The notes below the pieces were generated by a model. It saw only the letters and a list, made by a program, of their open reading frames with translations. It searched no databases and had not been told where the DNA came from. The position numbers were made by a program, and so were the translations under genes. From NCBI RefSeq assembly GCF_003073045.1, contig NC_037590.1, positions 13,168,311-13,232,310 on the forward strand: DNA of 64,000 bases, written 5' to 3'. The stretch's first letter is position 1; each line of letters starts with the position of its first letter. Below are positions 44,301 through 56,549 of this stretch, piece by piece. Origin of the DNA: Pomacea canaliculata (lineage: Eukaryota > Mollusca > Gastropoda > Architaenioglossa > Ampullariidae).

Positions 44301-45939
44301 TATGGATGCTTATACCATATCCTGGGAATAAGATGGCCTGAAAAGATCAACAGCAGCCTGTGGAAAAGAACCAACCAGAATCCCACTAGCCAAGGTATCA
44401 AAAAGCACAAATGGGGCTGGATAGGACACACCCTGTGCAAACTAGCTGACGCCATTGCCAAGCAGGCACTTGACTGGAACCCTCAGGGGAAGAAGAGAGT
44501 TGGGAGACCAAAGCAGACTGGGAAAAGAACAATAGAGAGTGAGGCAAAGGACATCGGAACTACATAGGCCCAACTGAGAGGTGCTACCCAAAACAGGGTC
44601 TGCTGGCGAGGTGGTGTTACGGCCCTATGTTCCTTGAGGAGTATCAAGGAATAAACTAAACTGTCTCGTCATTTTAAATTATGGCTGCTATATAGAAAAA
44701 TAAAACTATGGCAGAATGCAAGGTTTAGACTTGGGCACAAATTTAGCATAATGCTCCTTTTGCAGCAAGTGAAGCAACATTCACGTTGCATCACCCTGGG
44801 TCACCTGCTGTTTGGAGAGATTTTTTATTAAAGGGATAAGACTAAGTTGACTTATTTACTGTGTGCTCTGCTCTGTTTCTTTCATAGTGTCAGCAACTGT
44901 TGCAACTAGTCTTATATCTGTGCAAAAAAAGAAGGAAGCTGTTATGACATTTTGCAAAGTACATTGAGTTCGCCGCTGCATACGGAAAGGCGTTCTACAA
45001 ATTTGATTCTTAAATGTGCAGACCATTTCCCTTGCAAATTTACAAATGTGATTTGTTCAGCAGGACTGAACAGATTTAGGTTATATAGGTATTTTTTTTT
45101 ATTCTGTTTATTCATGTAAATGAAATTTAGTATACCTTATGACAAATGTTGTGGATGTGTGGTTAGGAGTTGCTTTCATCCCAAAACAAGGTTTCAGATG
45201 TGAAACGATAGTTCATATTTACTTTTTCAGGTCTACTGTTTTAAGTAGATCCAGTTCTGTTTTTTAAATTTGTTGCATTTAGTGGTGTATATATATATTT
45301 ATACAGCTGGTGTGGACCATGCAAGCTTCTGGGGCCACGATTGGAGTCAATCATAGCTGGAGAAAAAGGTCGCGTTACTCTGGCAAAAGTTGACATTGAT
45401 GAAAATGCAGAACTAGCCATGAGATTTAATGTAAGTAGTTTTTTGTTTTTTGAAGCTGGGGTTTTTTTGGCCTAAGAAAAAGTATTTCAGACTTAGATAT
45501 TGTTCTTTAACATCAGTACCCATTGGATCCAGTATAAAATCAAAGCTTGATGTTAAATTATAAGCAACATGCCATTTTGTGAATTTAGTAGCAAAATGCC
45601 CTTTATCCTGCTTTTGACCGCATCTTTAAACTTGTGACCTTGCTTGGAGGGAAAAGTAGTACACTGGCGGTAATGTTTGAATAGCTTTTAAAACCGACAA
45701 GTCTCAAGGCTAACACCAGATGTGCTTATAAATCTGCATTTTGGAATTTCCATTATGTGCTGTTATCTGTCATTTTAATTTGAATGCTACTGGACAGCTT
45801 GTCATTTTCATGCCTTCTCTGTTGTGTTCAGGTCCAGTCTGTACCAACAGTATATGCAATCAAGAATGGTAGCATCGTCAAATCATTCATTGGTTTGAAG
45901 GATGATGACGAGATCGAAAGCTTCGTGAAAGCATTGTAG
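41344..45939 (+). CDS. TXN2: Mitochondrial thioredoxin, complete (3 coding exons)
   Basis: Reduces protein disulfides in the mitochondrial matrix, using electrons from thioredoxin reductase 2. Exons 41344-41606, 45307-45430 and 45832-45939 give 164 residues, as usual for TXN2. ATG 41344 lies 8 nt after an acceptor, consistent with a 5' UTR intron; the longer upstream frame is intron read-through. Residues 1-55 are Arg/Ser-rich without acids, fitting a matrix presequence. The active site WCGPCK (Cys90, Cys93) is formed across the first junction (CA plus C gives the preceding His). The cis-proline is in SVPT (Pro134). The 3.7-kb first coding intron contains a dead LINE. The 3' end converges with NOL11. 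Confidence 0.96.
41690..44655 (+). mobile_element. Degenerate non-LTR retrotransposon (endonuclease plus reverse transcriptase)
   Basis: Nearly full-length LINE in TXN2 intron 1, same orientation as the gene. Endonuclease blocks include IRTLYKSGKSGQVASEMRKY, IIVADLNA and ENQIDHIIV...SDHQLLVAVF. Reverse transcriptase blocks include GKAAGQDGIPPEAL, TDIRQGCILSP and LDFADNISLLSH. The catalytic motif reads FADN instead of FADD, and there are many stops and frameshifts, so it is dead. The 3' end near 44650 matches the solo fragment at 40815. It ends without a clear poly(A), and I did not find a target duplication. The clade was not determined. Confidence 0.85.
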
Positions 45940-46306
45940 ACACAAAAATGCAATCTTCCAGTCTCTTGTATGTCTATAAAGTATGGTTATTTGATGAAAA
46001 GTGTACTTGTCTCATTTATCTGCAAAATATATGTTGATTTCAAGGAGTGCAACGGTTGAATTCTTTACTTTGAAAAGTTGTGAGGAGACCTGCATTTATT
46101 GTTGAACTGACTGTGTTACATACATTGTCACTTTAGTCTGTAGTAGTTGACTGATAACACTTCTGATTTTTGGCGCATATGCACATCGTTTGATGTGTCT
46201 GTGCCGACCTGCATCATCACTAACAAAAAAGACATCAGTAATGTATATAAAAATTCTAATACCAAACAACCTATTAACCTTTTAGTACAAATAACACAAA
46301 AATGAT
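45940..46306. other. Tail-to-tail interval between TXN2 and NOL11
   Basis: About 380 bp separate the two stop codons. No canonical AATAAA was found for TXN2 close to its stop; CTATAAAG at about 45974 may serve. The 3' UTRs of the two genes may overlap. Confidence 0.5.
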
Positions 46307-46312
46307 TTTATT
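46307..46312 (-). terminator. NOL11 poly(A) signal
   Basis: AATAAA on the minus strand only 10 nt after the NOL11 stop codon (46322), implying a very short 3' UTR if used. Confidence 0.55.
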
Positions 46313-46321
46313 TTAATGCTT

Positions 46322-49300
46322 TTAATATAAATGCAGCACTTCAATGCAATATTGTCCAACATATTTGGTTGCTTTGTTATCACGCTTTCTCTTCAGACAG
46401 TTTGATATAAGCTGTTCGAGCTTCCACAAATCTGAAAACTTTGCCTGAAATATAAAGACCATAGCTAATGAATGAAACAGCCTGTTGATCAAATACATGA
46501 TATATGTACAACTGTCAATAGATAATCCAGCTTGTTTTTCATGTTACTCAGCGCCCTTTAAGCATGCTCTTTGAAAAAGTATTCTGAAAAAAATTATTTA
46601 CATAAATTCAAGCTGTACAGATGGCTAGACCAATAAAAGCATACTTTTTTGGTGATACTGCTTTGTTTGATGTTGTCACGTGCTATGAAACATTATTTGT
46701 ATCTCTGTAGATGGTAGCTAAACTGATCAATCCGTACTAAAAATCAGTCTAACATTTAAAATATATTTTAGCAATAATAGTTAGTACTATCTGCCGGCAA
46801 TGCATGACAACATTAATGAACAGGAAATTGTGGTCCAAGCTGCAGCACAGACCTCAGATAATTAAAATGCCGTGAATACTTGATCAAGAAATGTGACACT
46901 TTTCTAAGCATTTTTATTCTACAAAATTTTGAAGAAGATTTTATTTTTTTAATAATGTACCAACCTGAATCATGACTTCATCGCGAAGCTGCGCAACTAG
47001 TTCCTGTGCATCTTTTGCAAGCGACAAGTGTGTGAAATGAGCATCAATTGTGACGGCTAACCAGTCATACACCTGTAACAACATTATATTACAACAGATG
47101 CAATTTCTAATCAAACGTTTTGCTTGTTTTAATTCATGATTTGTAATGTTTAGATTATAAACTGTCTAGACAAGGTCTAAATAAGACAGTCTATCTAATT
47201 CCAGCATTATGTTTAGTCTACACACTTATGTGCTTTTTACATATTTTAGCCATAATCTCTCTAGGTTAAAAGCTGTTTTGTCAAACCCATGTAAGTTACA
47301 GAACCACATCTGTCACTTTTCTATTTCACTCGTATAGCATGCAAGCAGCAGCTTTCTTACTTTCTCTGATGATGGCCCTTTAGCGTCAGAGCTTGTCTTC
47401 ATTGGCAGCTTCATTAGGAAAAGGATATACTTCAAGAAATCCTATAACAAACACAGCAAAGAATGTGAAAAATGTAATGCATTCTGTTCTAAACATCAAT
47501 AGTCTAATCTTTTTTAATTTTATTTTATTTCTCTTTAAAGAAACAGTCTTCTCCACCATCCCATTTGAAAAAAAACAAACAAACAAGGGATCTTACCAAA
47601 ACGACACTGAAAGGCAGTTTGCATAAGCTCTCCTGCAAGTATATGTCACTGAATGGGCAACACAAGATCAGATTTCTGAGTAACAGTCAAGCGCAAATTC
47701 TGAATACTTCACATCCCCTTTGCACACAAATAAAAAAAAAAAAAAAAGAAGATTTTGCACGATTCAAAAACAATACAGGCAATAAGAAACAAGACACTTT
47801 TGGCAAGTAATAAAGGATACACAAAGTGTTGCTTAGGCTCTGACAATGGACACTCGTCCATGATGTCTTTGTCAAAAGTCTTTTCGGCCTCTATGCCATC
47901 TACTGCATGCGCCAAAGCTTCATCACTTGTGCTTCGTGCAGAAAATAAAAGAAGACATTGCATGATCATACATCCATATACATTATATTTTATACAATTT
48001 TGCATTTGTACTTATCCTAAGCCTCCAAATGATGTGTACTGACAGGTGTTCACATCCAGAAAATAACCAGGCATAGTATTATTCCAGTGAAAGCAAAGTA
48101 AAAGACAATAAAACAAAAAATGGTAGACAGATGATTGTGAACTTACAGGGAACAATTAAGTAAAAGCCCATAGAAAACATAGTTATATGTGTAATTTACT
48201 AGTGTGAATGAGCAGATCCCTACTAAAATAGCTTCAAATATTTGATAGAAATCTAGCAAATGCGCTTTACCGATCACTCAATATACACAGTAAGTTTCTT
48301 ACGTCATAATGCAGTGTAAGGCCTTGATCAGGCATGACTCTGGTACCTCGTCCAACAATTTGAGAGCTTTGTGAATCAAAGCCACTTCCTTTCTTTTCAC
48401 CAGTGCATCAAACAAGATACCAACGTTACTGGAAAATTAATTGGCATGCTGTGATGTACAAAGAAATAAAAATACAGCCAGGAATCCTATTTTAAAGATG
48501 CTGGATATAAATGATGCATTTTGAGCCTATTACTTTTATTTCTCGGGAATTTGCAGTTATCTCCATCGATATGCTCTAATACTGTGCACATCTGCAAGAA
48601 TATTAATCAAAATACATTTTTATTTAAGAGCTAGGCATAGAAAAAAATTATAACAGGTCTACTAAAACATAGATGCAGGCCTACTCAAAAATAAAAAAAA
48701 AAAAAATCCACCTCCTCCTTCAAAATTGTGCCAAATGGTTGATCTGCTTGAATATGTTGGACAAGAGAACACAAACCAGAATCAACCTGTTCTCTGATGA
48801 TTTAGAAATTACTTCTATTGGTGTTTGTCTCTAGACAACAGTAAAGGCCAGCTTATGGTTTAGAAAACCTGTAGCAGGTACACTGCCAGGCACTGAAAAG
48901 AATACTAATACAAGTCCTTACACACAAATATGCGCATGTACTTAACCTGTTACACATCTGGAATTAAATACTGTGACCTGTGCAGTTGACTCCATGAATA
49001 TTTTTTAAGTTGTCTAGTGTATGGTGCAGTTTGGTCTACCAGTTTCAGGACAGAGTTACCTTTTAAACTATGTGATTGTGTTGATGGTGTAAGAAACTGT
49101 GTGCATTATGCCTTTCTCTTCCACCTATTAAATCTGTTTGCTCTTTTTCAAATAAACTTATTATAATGATTAGAAAACATGCATGCTTATGTAAATATAA
49201 CTGACAGGCATGAACCTGGAATGCATTTATATATGATATGGGAATGGGGTTGGAGCAGCTCAGATAATTGCAAAAGAACAAGTTAAATTAAAATCAGCCT

Positions 49301-52056
49301 AAAACATGCATTTAAAAAAGATTAAAGCAGACCACTGTTCTCAATACAGCAGCAAGAGGCTCTTTTTTACCTTGATGTAATGCATTTTTGTGAAACAAGA
49401 AGTTCTATCTCTGCTCTCGGCCAGAAATTTGTCTCTGAACAGCAGCGCAAAATAAGCAAGGATACTGCACTAGTAGCAGCCCAATCTTTCAGACCCTCCT
49501 GCAGTATGTCCGTTACTTTACAAAACACTTCCTTAAAAGTTGTGTATGTTGATGTCTGAAGAAAAAATACAGAAATATATTAACATTCCTTTAGTTAAGC
49601 AATAATACTTTTTAAACATATTATAGAGAATAAAAAGCTTTTTTTTTTATTTAAGTGGCTGGGTTTGTCTTATTTCAAAATAAAAAAAAATCTGATCAAA
49701 CAAGCATGTATATGTGATAGAGGCCATTTCACCATATGCAACAGAGAATGTAACAGTGAGACTTAAGATGTGGAAGACAATATAGCATCCACTTAACCTT
49801 CAACAATGCTTACAAGATAAAATATTATCTTTTTCTTCTTTTCACATCAAGCACCTTACTGATTATATTATCTATTTTATATGCCTAAAACATAATGAGA
49901 AAACTTCTATGTCAATTACCTGTGAAGGGTCAATAAGACTTCTGAAAAAATCTAAAACCTCACTACCAACACTGCCAGATACTTGCTGAAATCACAGAAA
50001 AATAAGCAATGTTAAAATAAAAGAAACAAGAATGGGTTCAAGATTTTAAAGAGAAAAAAACGGCATAGCAAAGAACTTTCCCCAAAATTATTCTGAAATC
50101 TTTGACATTAAATTTTTTTAAATTATGAATTTTCCTTTAAAAACAAAATGCATAGTATGTTTAACATTTCTTTCATAAGCCAGATATAATGTTTAAATAT
50201 GTTATATACACAAGCATTGCCAAAATAGAAGGTGCACATGTTTTAGCATGTAATCAGTGCTGATAATAAGCAAAATATGTTCCATTTAGCTACCTGACTT
50301 TCTGAAGTCTTCCATTCAGCGAGTGAGATATATGTTGGACATGATTCTATGGTGTTCACTGTCTCTGTCTGCTGACCTAATATGACTGCAAGAGTGGAAG
50401 AGTGGCACTCATAGCGATACATGCACAGGACTTTTCCTCCATGCACAAATATGTGATTTTGTAGACAAAAAACCTGCAAAGAAGTAAAAAAGCACTGTCC
50501 AATGTTAAAATTTGACTAAAAAAAAATAGATTGTCTACATTTTATAATCTTATGCATCAACTACTGTTTATAAGCCAGTAAATCGGTCCCTATTTCCTGC
50601 CTGTCACCAATACAGTGAGGAATGGCTGTCCTGGGTTCAGCTCTCGTCTTGGGCATGTTCTTTCTCTGCATGTAGCATCTGTTTACAGTGCTGGTTGCCT
50701 TGCTTAATTGTTGGCTCAGGGTAAAGCACCAATTCCCTCCCCACTCCCTATTTCTCCCCCTCATGTGCAACACAATCTCAGTGGAAAGCACTTTTAATCA
50801 TGTTCAAGGTAGTTTGGCAATGCTGTTTTTATGCTAACATTTTGCTGGTTACATTACTTCTTAAAGACTTAAAAAGTGAAGGAAAAAAAACGAATTTCAA
50901 CTTATATACTGAGACCCATCGAGTTTACTCTCACTTGCCTGTTTGCTAGATGTAAAACTTGGCGGGAGAGGCTGCCAAGCTTGCAGTGTTCCAAACTTAG
51001 CATCAAGTATGCCAATACCATCTGTTGAGAAACCAAAGGAAGATGTTAACATTAGGCATTTTTATTAGAAATGGCTACAGCATCTTGAACAGGTCTGGAA
51101 GTAAATACGAAGGCTATTCTTATCTGTTCTTACAATATTTTATTCTTACATAAATTTTCCCACTAAAACCAAGAAAGATGAAAACATTGTTCACAAGAAC
51201 TGACTCCTGTTTAGCCAGCTGCTCTCAACATAGTGGCTATTTTGAGACTGCAATATCACCAACAAAACATTGATATCGTACAAATTGCAAACAGAAAGAT
51301 AAACAGTAAAAGATAAAAAAAAAACAACAGCAACAAACAAACAAGGGGCTTTGAACTATTGTGCTTAAAGAGCAGTTTAGTAACAACAATAAAAATTCAA
51401 CATTATGCTCCTTATGAAGAGTCATTTCTATTCAACCTCACCTTGTTCATCCTTTTGCAGCCCAACAATGACAACATGATCTTTAGAAAGGCAGACAAGG
51501 GAACAGCCAGCTTTTATTCCCGGTATTACAGCAGACTGGATATCTTCCTCTTGGGAACTTTCCGTCAAAAGTGTTTCCTTTAATGTTCCATCACTCCCTG
51601 GAAACAAATGGATCTATAAGTGCTAAGCATTTGAGATTAGCTATTAGATAGAGCTGTAAAGAAAGGTTTTATCAAAAATTCACAGATGAGATTGTAAATA
51701 CACAATACTGACTGGTGTTGTCTTGTGCATACACACATGCATTCATACTCAAGAAATGAAAGGCAGCATGAGGAAGAGACAGGAAAAAAAATTTAGGGAA
51801 AAAACCCCTTTTATTCCAATGATAAAAATTAATATTTTGCTGTGTTTCAGTACTCACATAATGAGAAAAATCTCACAGCCTTTTGGTCAGGTTCTGCTGT
51901 GCACGCACAGCCAGAAAGTGCTCCATGTGAAAGAACTGTTGAGGTTTTCTGATGCCATCTCTGAGTGTCTAAGCTGTACCAGAAGCTGTAGACACAAAGT
52001 CTGTTTTCCTGCAAAGTTGAATTGCCTTAATTCTAGAAATGTTATCAAGAACAAAT

Positions 52057-52099
<43 letters not shown>

Positions 52100-55000
52100 A
52101 GGAAAAAGAGACAAATGTGTAAAAAAATAATCTGCATATCTACAAAACCTGTTTAAAAATATTTGGATGAAAACAGTTTTAAATAATGGAGCTTTAATGT
52201 TTTTGCAAACGAAAAGGACAAGCTTCGCTTTTTAAAGATTCACCATATTTACTTTTCCCCTTTCAGAAGTAGAACAGTGATGATTGACCTCAAGACTATA
52301 GCCACTGAGAGACCACGAATAGATTGGTAATCATGCACAAGCAGTTCTACCATGACTGATAATATAAATTTTGTAATAAACTAAAACCAGTCAAATGAAA
52401 ACTATACCTTATATTAGAAGGTCTTCTAGAACCCTATTTTAAAATTTTCTTTTAGATTTCAACTTTTTACTAATGTCTCTAGCAAACTTCATATCAAAAC
52501 GATAAAATATTATGAATAAAAATGTACTTTAAGTTAACAAAAATCATTTATTATCTATATGATGGCATGCAGGAAAAAAGTGCGAGAATAGCAATAAGCT
52601 TACTTAGTTAATTACAAGTAAACGGGTCTAAATTTTATTTGCTATCAATTGTTTATGCTCAAATTATGATACACATTGTGAGATCATTTTTGAACTTACA
52701 TGTTTAACAGAAGTTGTATAAAGAACACAAACACCTTCTGCAATAGTCACTGTAGAGCACCATGTGATTATCTCCCCTTGTTTCAGCAATGGTTCTTGGT
52801 CAGGTTTCACATTTCCTAGGAATTCTGTGTGACCATCTTCATACAGAATGATGGGGTTAAAGTTTGGGAGGCAGAAAAGCTTGTGTATGTTTGTTGATAC
52901 CTGAAAATAAAGCAGGACGCTATCCTATGTTAGATGTCAGAAATCTTTCGAAGATAGCGATGCTTTTCAGGTTTCTTATCAACTTATGATAGGATTTCAT
53001 CATTATCACTATCAGTATCATTTCTTATTGCCTTTGGAGCACCACCCACTTTCCTATCATTCTCTGTAATCTGCTAAACTCTGTCAGTCTCTTCAAAGGC
53101 AAAACATGAGGGCATGCAACACCATCCTAAGCACCAGCAGAAGGGTAGAGATATGAAAATCAGGCGCTTAAGCAAAAAAGGTATTAAAGGCGGAACTTCT
53201 TGTGGGTGTTTTTTCCAAAATAACTGATAGAGACTCTACTTCAAATTACAGCAAAACAAGTGTTCAGCACAACCGGAGATGACTTGGACAACGCACTTTA
53301 AATTAAAAAACTTATAAACTAGTAGAGGATATCTGGAGATGTGTCGCTGAACGACATAAATTTGACTCCGAACATGAAGAAAACTGAAAGAGACAGTAGT
53401 TCTGATGAAGATTTGGAAATGAATAATACAATTTGAATAACAAAATCCTACCATCATTGATAAATGAGGAAATAATTTACCATTAATGTTTGCACATTCA
53501 AAACAGGAATTGTTCTAATCATGGTACAGTTCCACACTGAGAAATGTGTTGTCTCTATAGACATGTTCATTCCAGTCTAAAACTGCAAGACTGACTCGTG
53601 TGTTATAACATATTTTTTATCATGTTCACTTTACATGTTTGTTATTCTGTGATATCAATTGTAGAATCAATAGCAGTGTTAATTTTTGTGTTTCCATTGT
53701 TAATACCGATGGACACTAGCATACATGCACATTACACTCAGAATTTAGGTGGAATGTACACAGACCGCAGATGTAAACACAGACTACAAGCCAAATATTG
53801 ATATCCTCACTTATAAGGAAAAGAAAGATAAGAGATATAGAGAAAGATAAAAAAAAGCAATAAAAGTAAAGTTTGAAAATTCATTTGTCTTTATGTTTGT
53901 GTCATTTGCAGTGTTCATCCTTCTCTCCTATATATATTCGATTTTTGTTAATTTCTGGAGAATACATTCAGTCCTAACCATGACACTATGTTCAGATAAA
54001 AGTCATTTTGACTCAGCTCTCAGACCCTAAAGCAATGACTGGTAGGGTAAGAAAGACATTTCATTCCTAGGCTAGTGGGTAGTGCCTGTGACCTGTACCC
54101 TGCCTATTGTCCGGGTAGTAATTGGAGACGACTGGACACAAGTAGCCAGAACTGTGTGCACTCCTACCGTCCCTCACAGGGGCGATACCATTCAATTCTG
54201 TCGGCCAGAAGAAGTTCCACCTTTAAGTATGATCCTACTGAACAGAGGGGAGTGGCATCGAGCTGCATGTAATGAACCAGGTAATGGAGATATTTTACTT
54301 TGTTTCAGTTAAACTTAGGTCAGGGCTTTCTAACCTGAACTTGTACCTGACTTACCTTACGGTGTGCTACTTGTCCAGTCAATTTGGAAGACAATATCTC
54401 ACTATACCTCACTTAATGGTTCATGGCATCATATGCTCTTGAGTAATGCATTGTGTTCCACTTCAGTTCTTCACAGCCATATCAACAATCTTAAGATATC
54501 CCCACACTCCATTTTTTCTACATCAGCTTGCTTCTTGTTATGATCCAGAAATATTTATAATGCCTCAGTATTCTCTTTGGACTCCCACATTGCTTACGTA
54601 GTTTTTTTTTCATAAGATACTAAAGATATTCTTAAAGCATATTATCTCTATTATTTTCTCATCTTTATGCCTACTTTACTACTATAGGCTTTACTTACAT
54701 GACGTCTTTTGGCTTTGTCAAGGTTTTTTATGCCATCTTGCCATAGTCGAATCTCCTGCAAATAAATTAAAAATAGTAAGATTATTGTAATAATAACCTT
54801 TGTTATAAAATAATCAAAATCATTCAAACTATTTTTTTCCAGCATTACATCTCAACTGAAAATTTATGACAAAAAGCAATAAGCAAAGAATAAAATCTGA
54901 TATTCCATGAAAACGTAAGGCTCAGAATTCTTAGAAAATACCTAAAAAGCAAAGCATAGAGAAGCTTATTTTACGCATCTTAATAAAGGGCTCCTTACCT

Positions 55001-55610
55001 GTTTGTTTTGAACCAGAAGGTACTCTTCTCGAACATTATTCCAAACTGCTGGACTGGTCACCTGAACACCGTGTCTGATTGGGAGGCTTGTTAGAAGTTT
55101 ACAATCTGATAGCTGAAAATAAAATTAAGATCATATACTGAAAACACAATTTTTTCCCACAGTAATATGGTTGCGTTATCGACTGTAAAGAACTATGTAA
55201 AATGTTACAATTCGATAATATACAACTATTTACGAAACTAGCAGTATCAAATAGTGTATTAATTTTTATTCCAGAAAAAACTCACGGCGATCTTAAACAA
55301 TAACGCGTAATGAGCGGGAACATTATGTCACACACCTAACATATAACAAGTGTTTTTCATGGTACGAACAAATGCCATAGCAGCTTTTTCATTACATAGA
55401 ATTCTGCAATACACGTGTTGTATGCGTTATCTTGTGTCAGATTCAGCACTATCTGAAAATTGACCTCAAATTCTGAAGACAACATACCTTAACTGTATTA
55501 ATAAAACCCTTTTTATTCGAAATTATAATCGAATCTTCATCTTTCCCCGCTTCTACACCGAAAAGAGATGTTTCCACAGCAAATGGTATAGCTTCGAACA
55601 GAGTCGCCAT
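46322..55610 (-). CDS. NOL11: Nucleolar protein 11, complete (16 exons)
   Basis: Nucleolar factor of the t-UTP/UTPA part of the small-subunit processome, needed for pre-rRNA transcription and 18S processing. Exons leftwards: 55610-55488, 55112-54999, 54755-54699, 52900-52700, 52008-51858, 51597-51442, 51021-50939, 50473-50294, 49985-49920, 49555-49371, 48428-48303, 47931-47823, 47632-47597, 47441-47361, 47072-46965, 46444-46322. All phases agree and give 632 residues (human is 719). Recognised by collinear similarity: the N-terminal beta-propeller region with IRLWQDGIKNLDK, GEIITWCSTVTI and GLQKDEQDGIGILDAKFGT, the mid segment NFWPRAEIELLV...NVGILFDALVKRKEV and EVPESC, and the C-terminus GQYCIEVLHLY. 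The intron after 50939 uses a GC donor (CAG then GCAAGT). The acceptor of exon 12 (47931) is the least certain. Confidence 0.93.
50583..50757 (+). mobile_element. tRNA-derived SINE, 5'-truncated copy
   Basis: It contains CCTGTCACCAATACAGTGAG, CTCTCGTCTTGGGCATGTTC, GTAGCATCTGTTTACAG and a tail with GCTCAGGGTAAAGCACCAAT. The A-box head is missing. Located in a NOL11 intron, antisense to the gene. Confidence 0.8.
52061..52097 (+). repeat. Poly(A) run of about 37 bp
   Basis: Long uninterrupted A tract in a NOL11 intron, about 50 bp upstream of exon 5 as read on the gene's strand, where it appears as a poly(T) tract. Its length is probably variable and error-prone in assembly. Confidence 0.9.
52901..54698. 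other. NOL11 intron 3 (1.8 kb)
   Basis: AT-rich intron. The stretch about 54060-54290 (starting near CTAGTGGGTAGTGCCTGTGA) is more GC-rich and may be a tRNA-like SINE head with a B-box-like TTCAATTC, but without detectable target duplications. No gene was supported. Confidence 0.4.
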
Positions 55611-55891
55611 GACAGACAGGAAGTAAGAATGGCTTGCGTTGTTACCGCATCTCAAACCATCACGGTTATACGTATGCTATGTTTAAAACATTTCGGAGGC
55701 AGCAGTGAAGAAAACGCTCATTGTATTAATAATTAATCAGAATTTAAATATTGTAAGTTTAATGAAGCTTGATCTATAAAAAAATCATTTTTTTTATTTG
55801 ACGTCATCATTTTTGCGGTCTCGTCTGCTATACAACGGACAACGCTTTAACTACAACATATGGCTAAACGGATTGAAAGCTCTGGATGTGC

Positions 55892-56030
55892 TCACACATC
55901 CGATGGATTAGTAAACATTTTCTTGGGTTTATTTATCAAAACCAGCTCAAAGCATATTGTGAGTTGTATAACTTTGATTTTGCAATGTTATTTTATTTCG
56001 TATGTCCTGTACTGTTTCGTTCTTAACTTT
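55892..56030 (+). repeat. Direct repeat, left copy (pairs with 56270-56405)
   Basis: Shares AAACATTTTCTTGGGTTTAT, ATCAAAACCAGCTCAA, GCATATTGTGAGTTGTA and ATGTTATTTTATTTCGT with the second copy 378 bp downstream. This is a local tandem duplication upstream of the THAP gene. Confidence 0.85.
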
Positions 56031-56269
56031 TATTTCAAGTAAACTGCCAATCGAAGATTCACATGACCGATAGGCTCTATTTTCTTCGCTTCATGATCAG
56101 ACGTTTGGTTTTGCTGCTGTACCTTCGAATAGTACGCTGATATTTTCAAAATATTCTATACCACTACCGACACTAGTTCATGCTGCTGTATGTCAGTATG
56201 TGGTCAGACGCTCTGTTTCGCTGCTGTTCTTTCCAATAGTAAGAAATGTTCAAAGCTATTTGGCAGTGT

Positions 56270-56405
56270 TCAAACGTCCGATAGATTTTTAAACATTTTC
56301 TTGGGTTTATATATCAAAACCAGCTCAAGGCATATTGTGAGTTGTAGAATTTTGCTTTTACAATGTTATTTTATTTCGTGTGTCCTGTAATGTTTTGTCC
56401 CTTAT
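56270..56405 (+). repeat. Direct repeat, right copy (pairs with 55892-56030)
   Basis: Second copy of the duplication described at 55892; only scattered substitutions separate them. A shorter inner repeat also exists: CAGACGTTTGGTTTTGCTGC at about 56099 and CAGACGCTCTGTTTCGCTGC at about 56207. Confidence 0.85.
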
Positions 56406-56549
56406 GTTCAAAGCTATTTCTATCCATTCCCAGATTTGATGTCTGACTACTCTTTTCTAGCAAGAGCCTAGTGAAAAGTATGGAATCATTGCTGGTGCAT
56501 AAAGCTACCTGATAAGCCAGTGTGACTCAGAGCTACTTATTATTTTGAG

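Noticed and set aside
48540..48786. Two protein-like blocks on the minus strand (VDSGLCSLVQHIQADQP at 48712-48786 and MCTVLEHIDGDNCKFPRN near 48540-48591) as NOL11 exons
   Set aside because: Exon 49371-49555 joins 48303-48428 directly in phase and already covers the matching part of NOL11; including these blocks breaks the frame.
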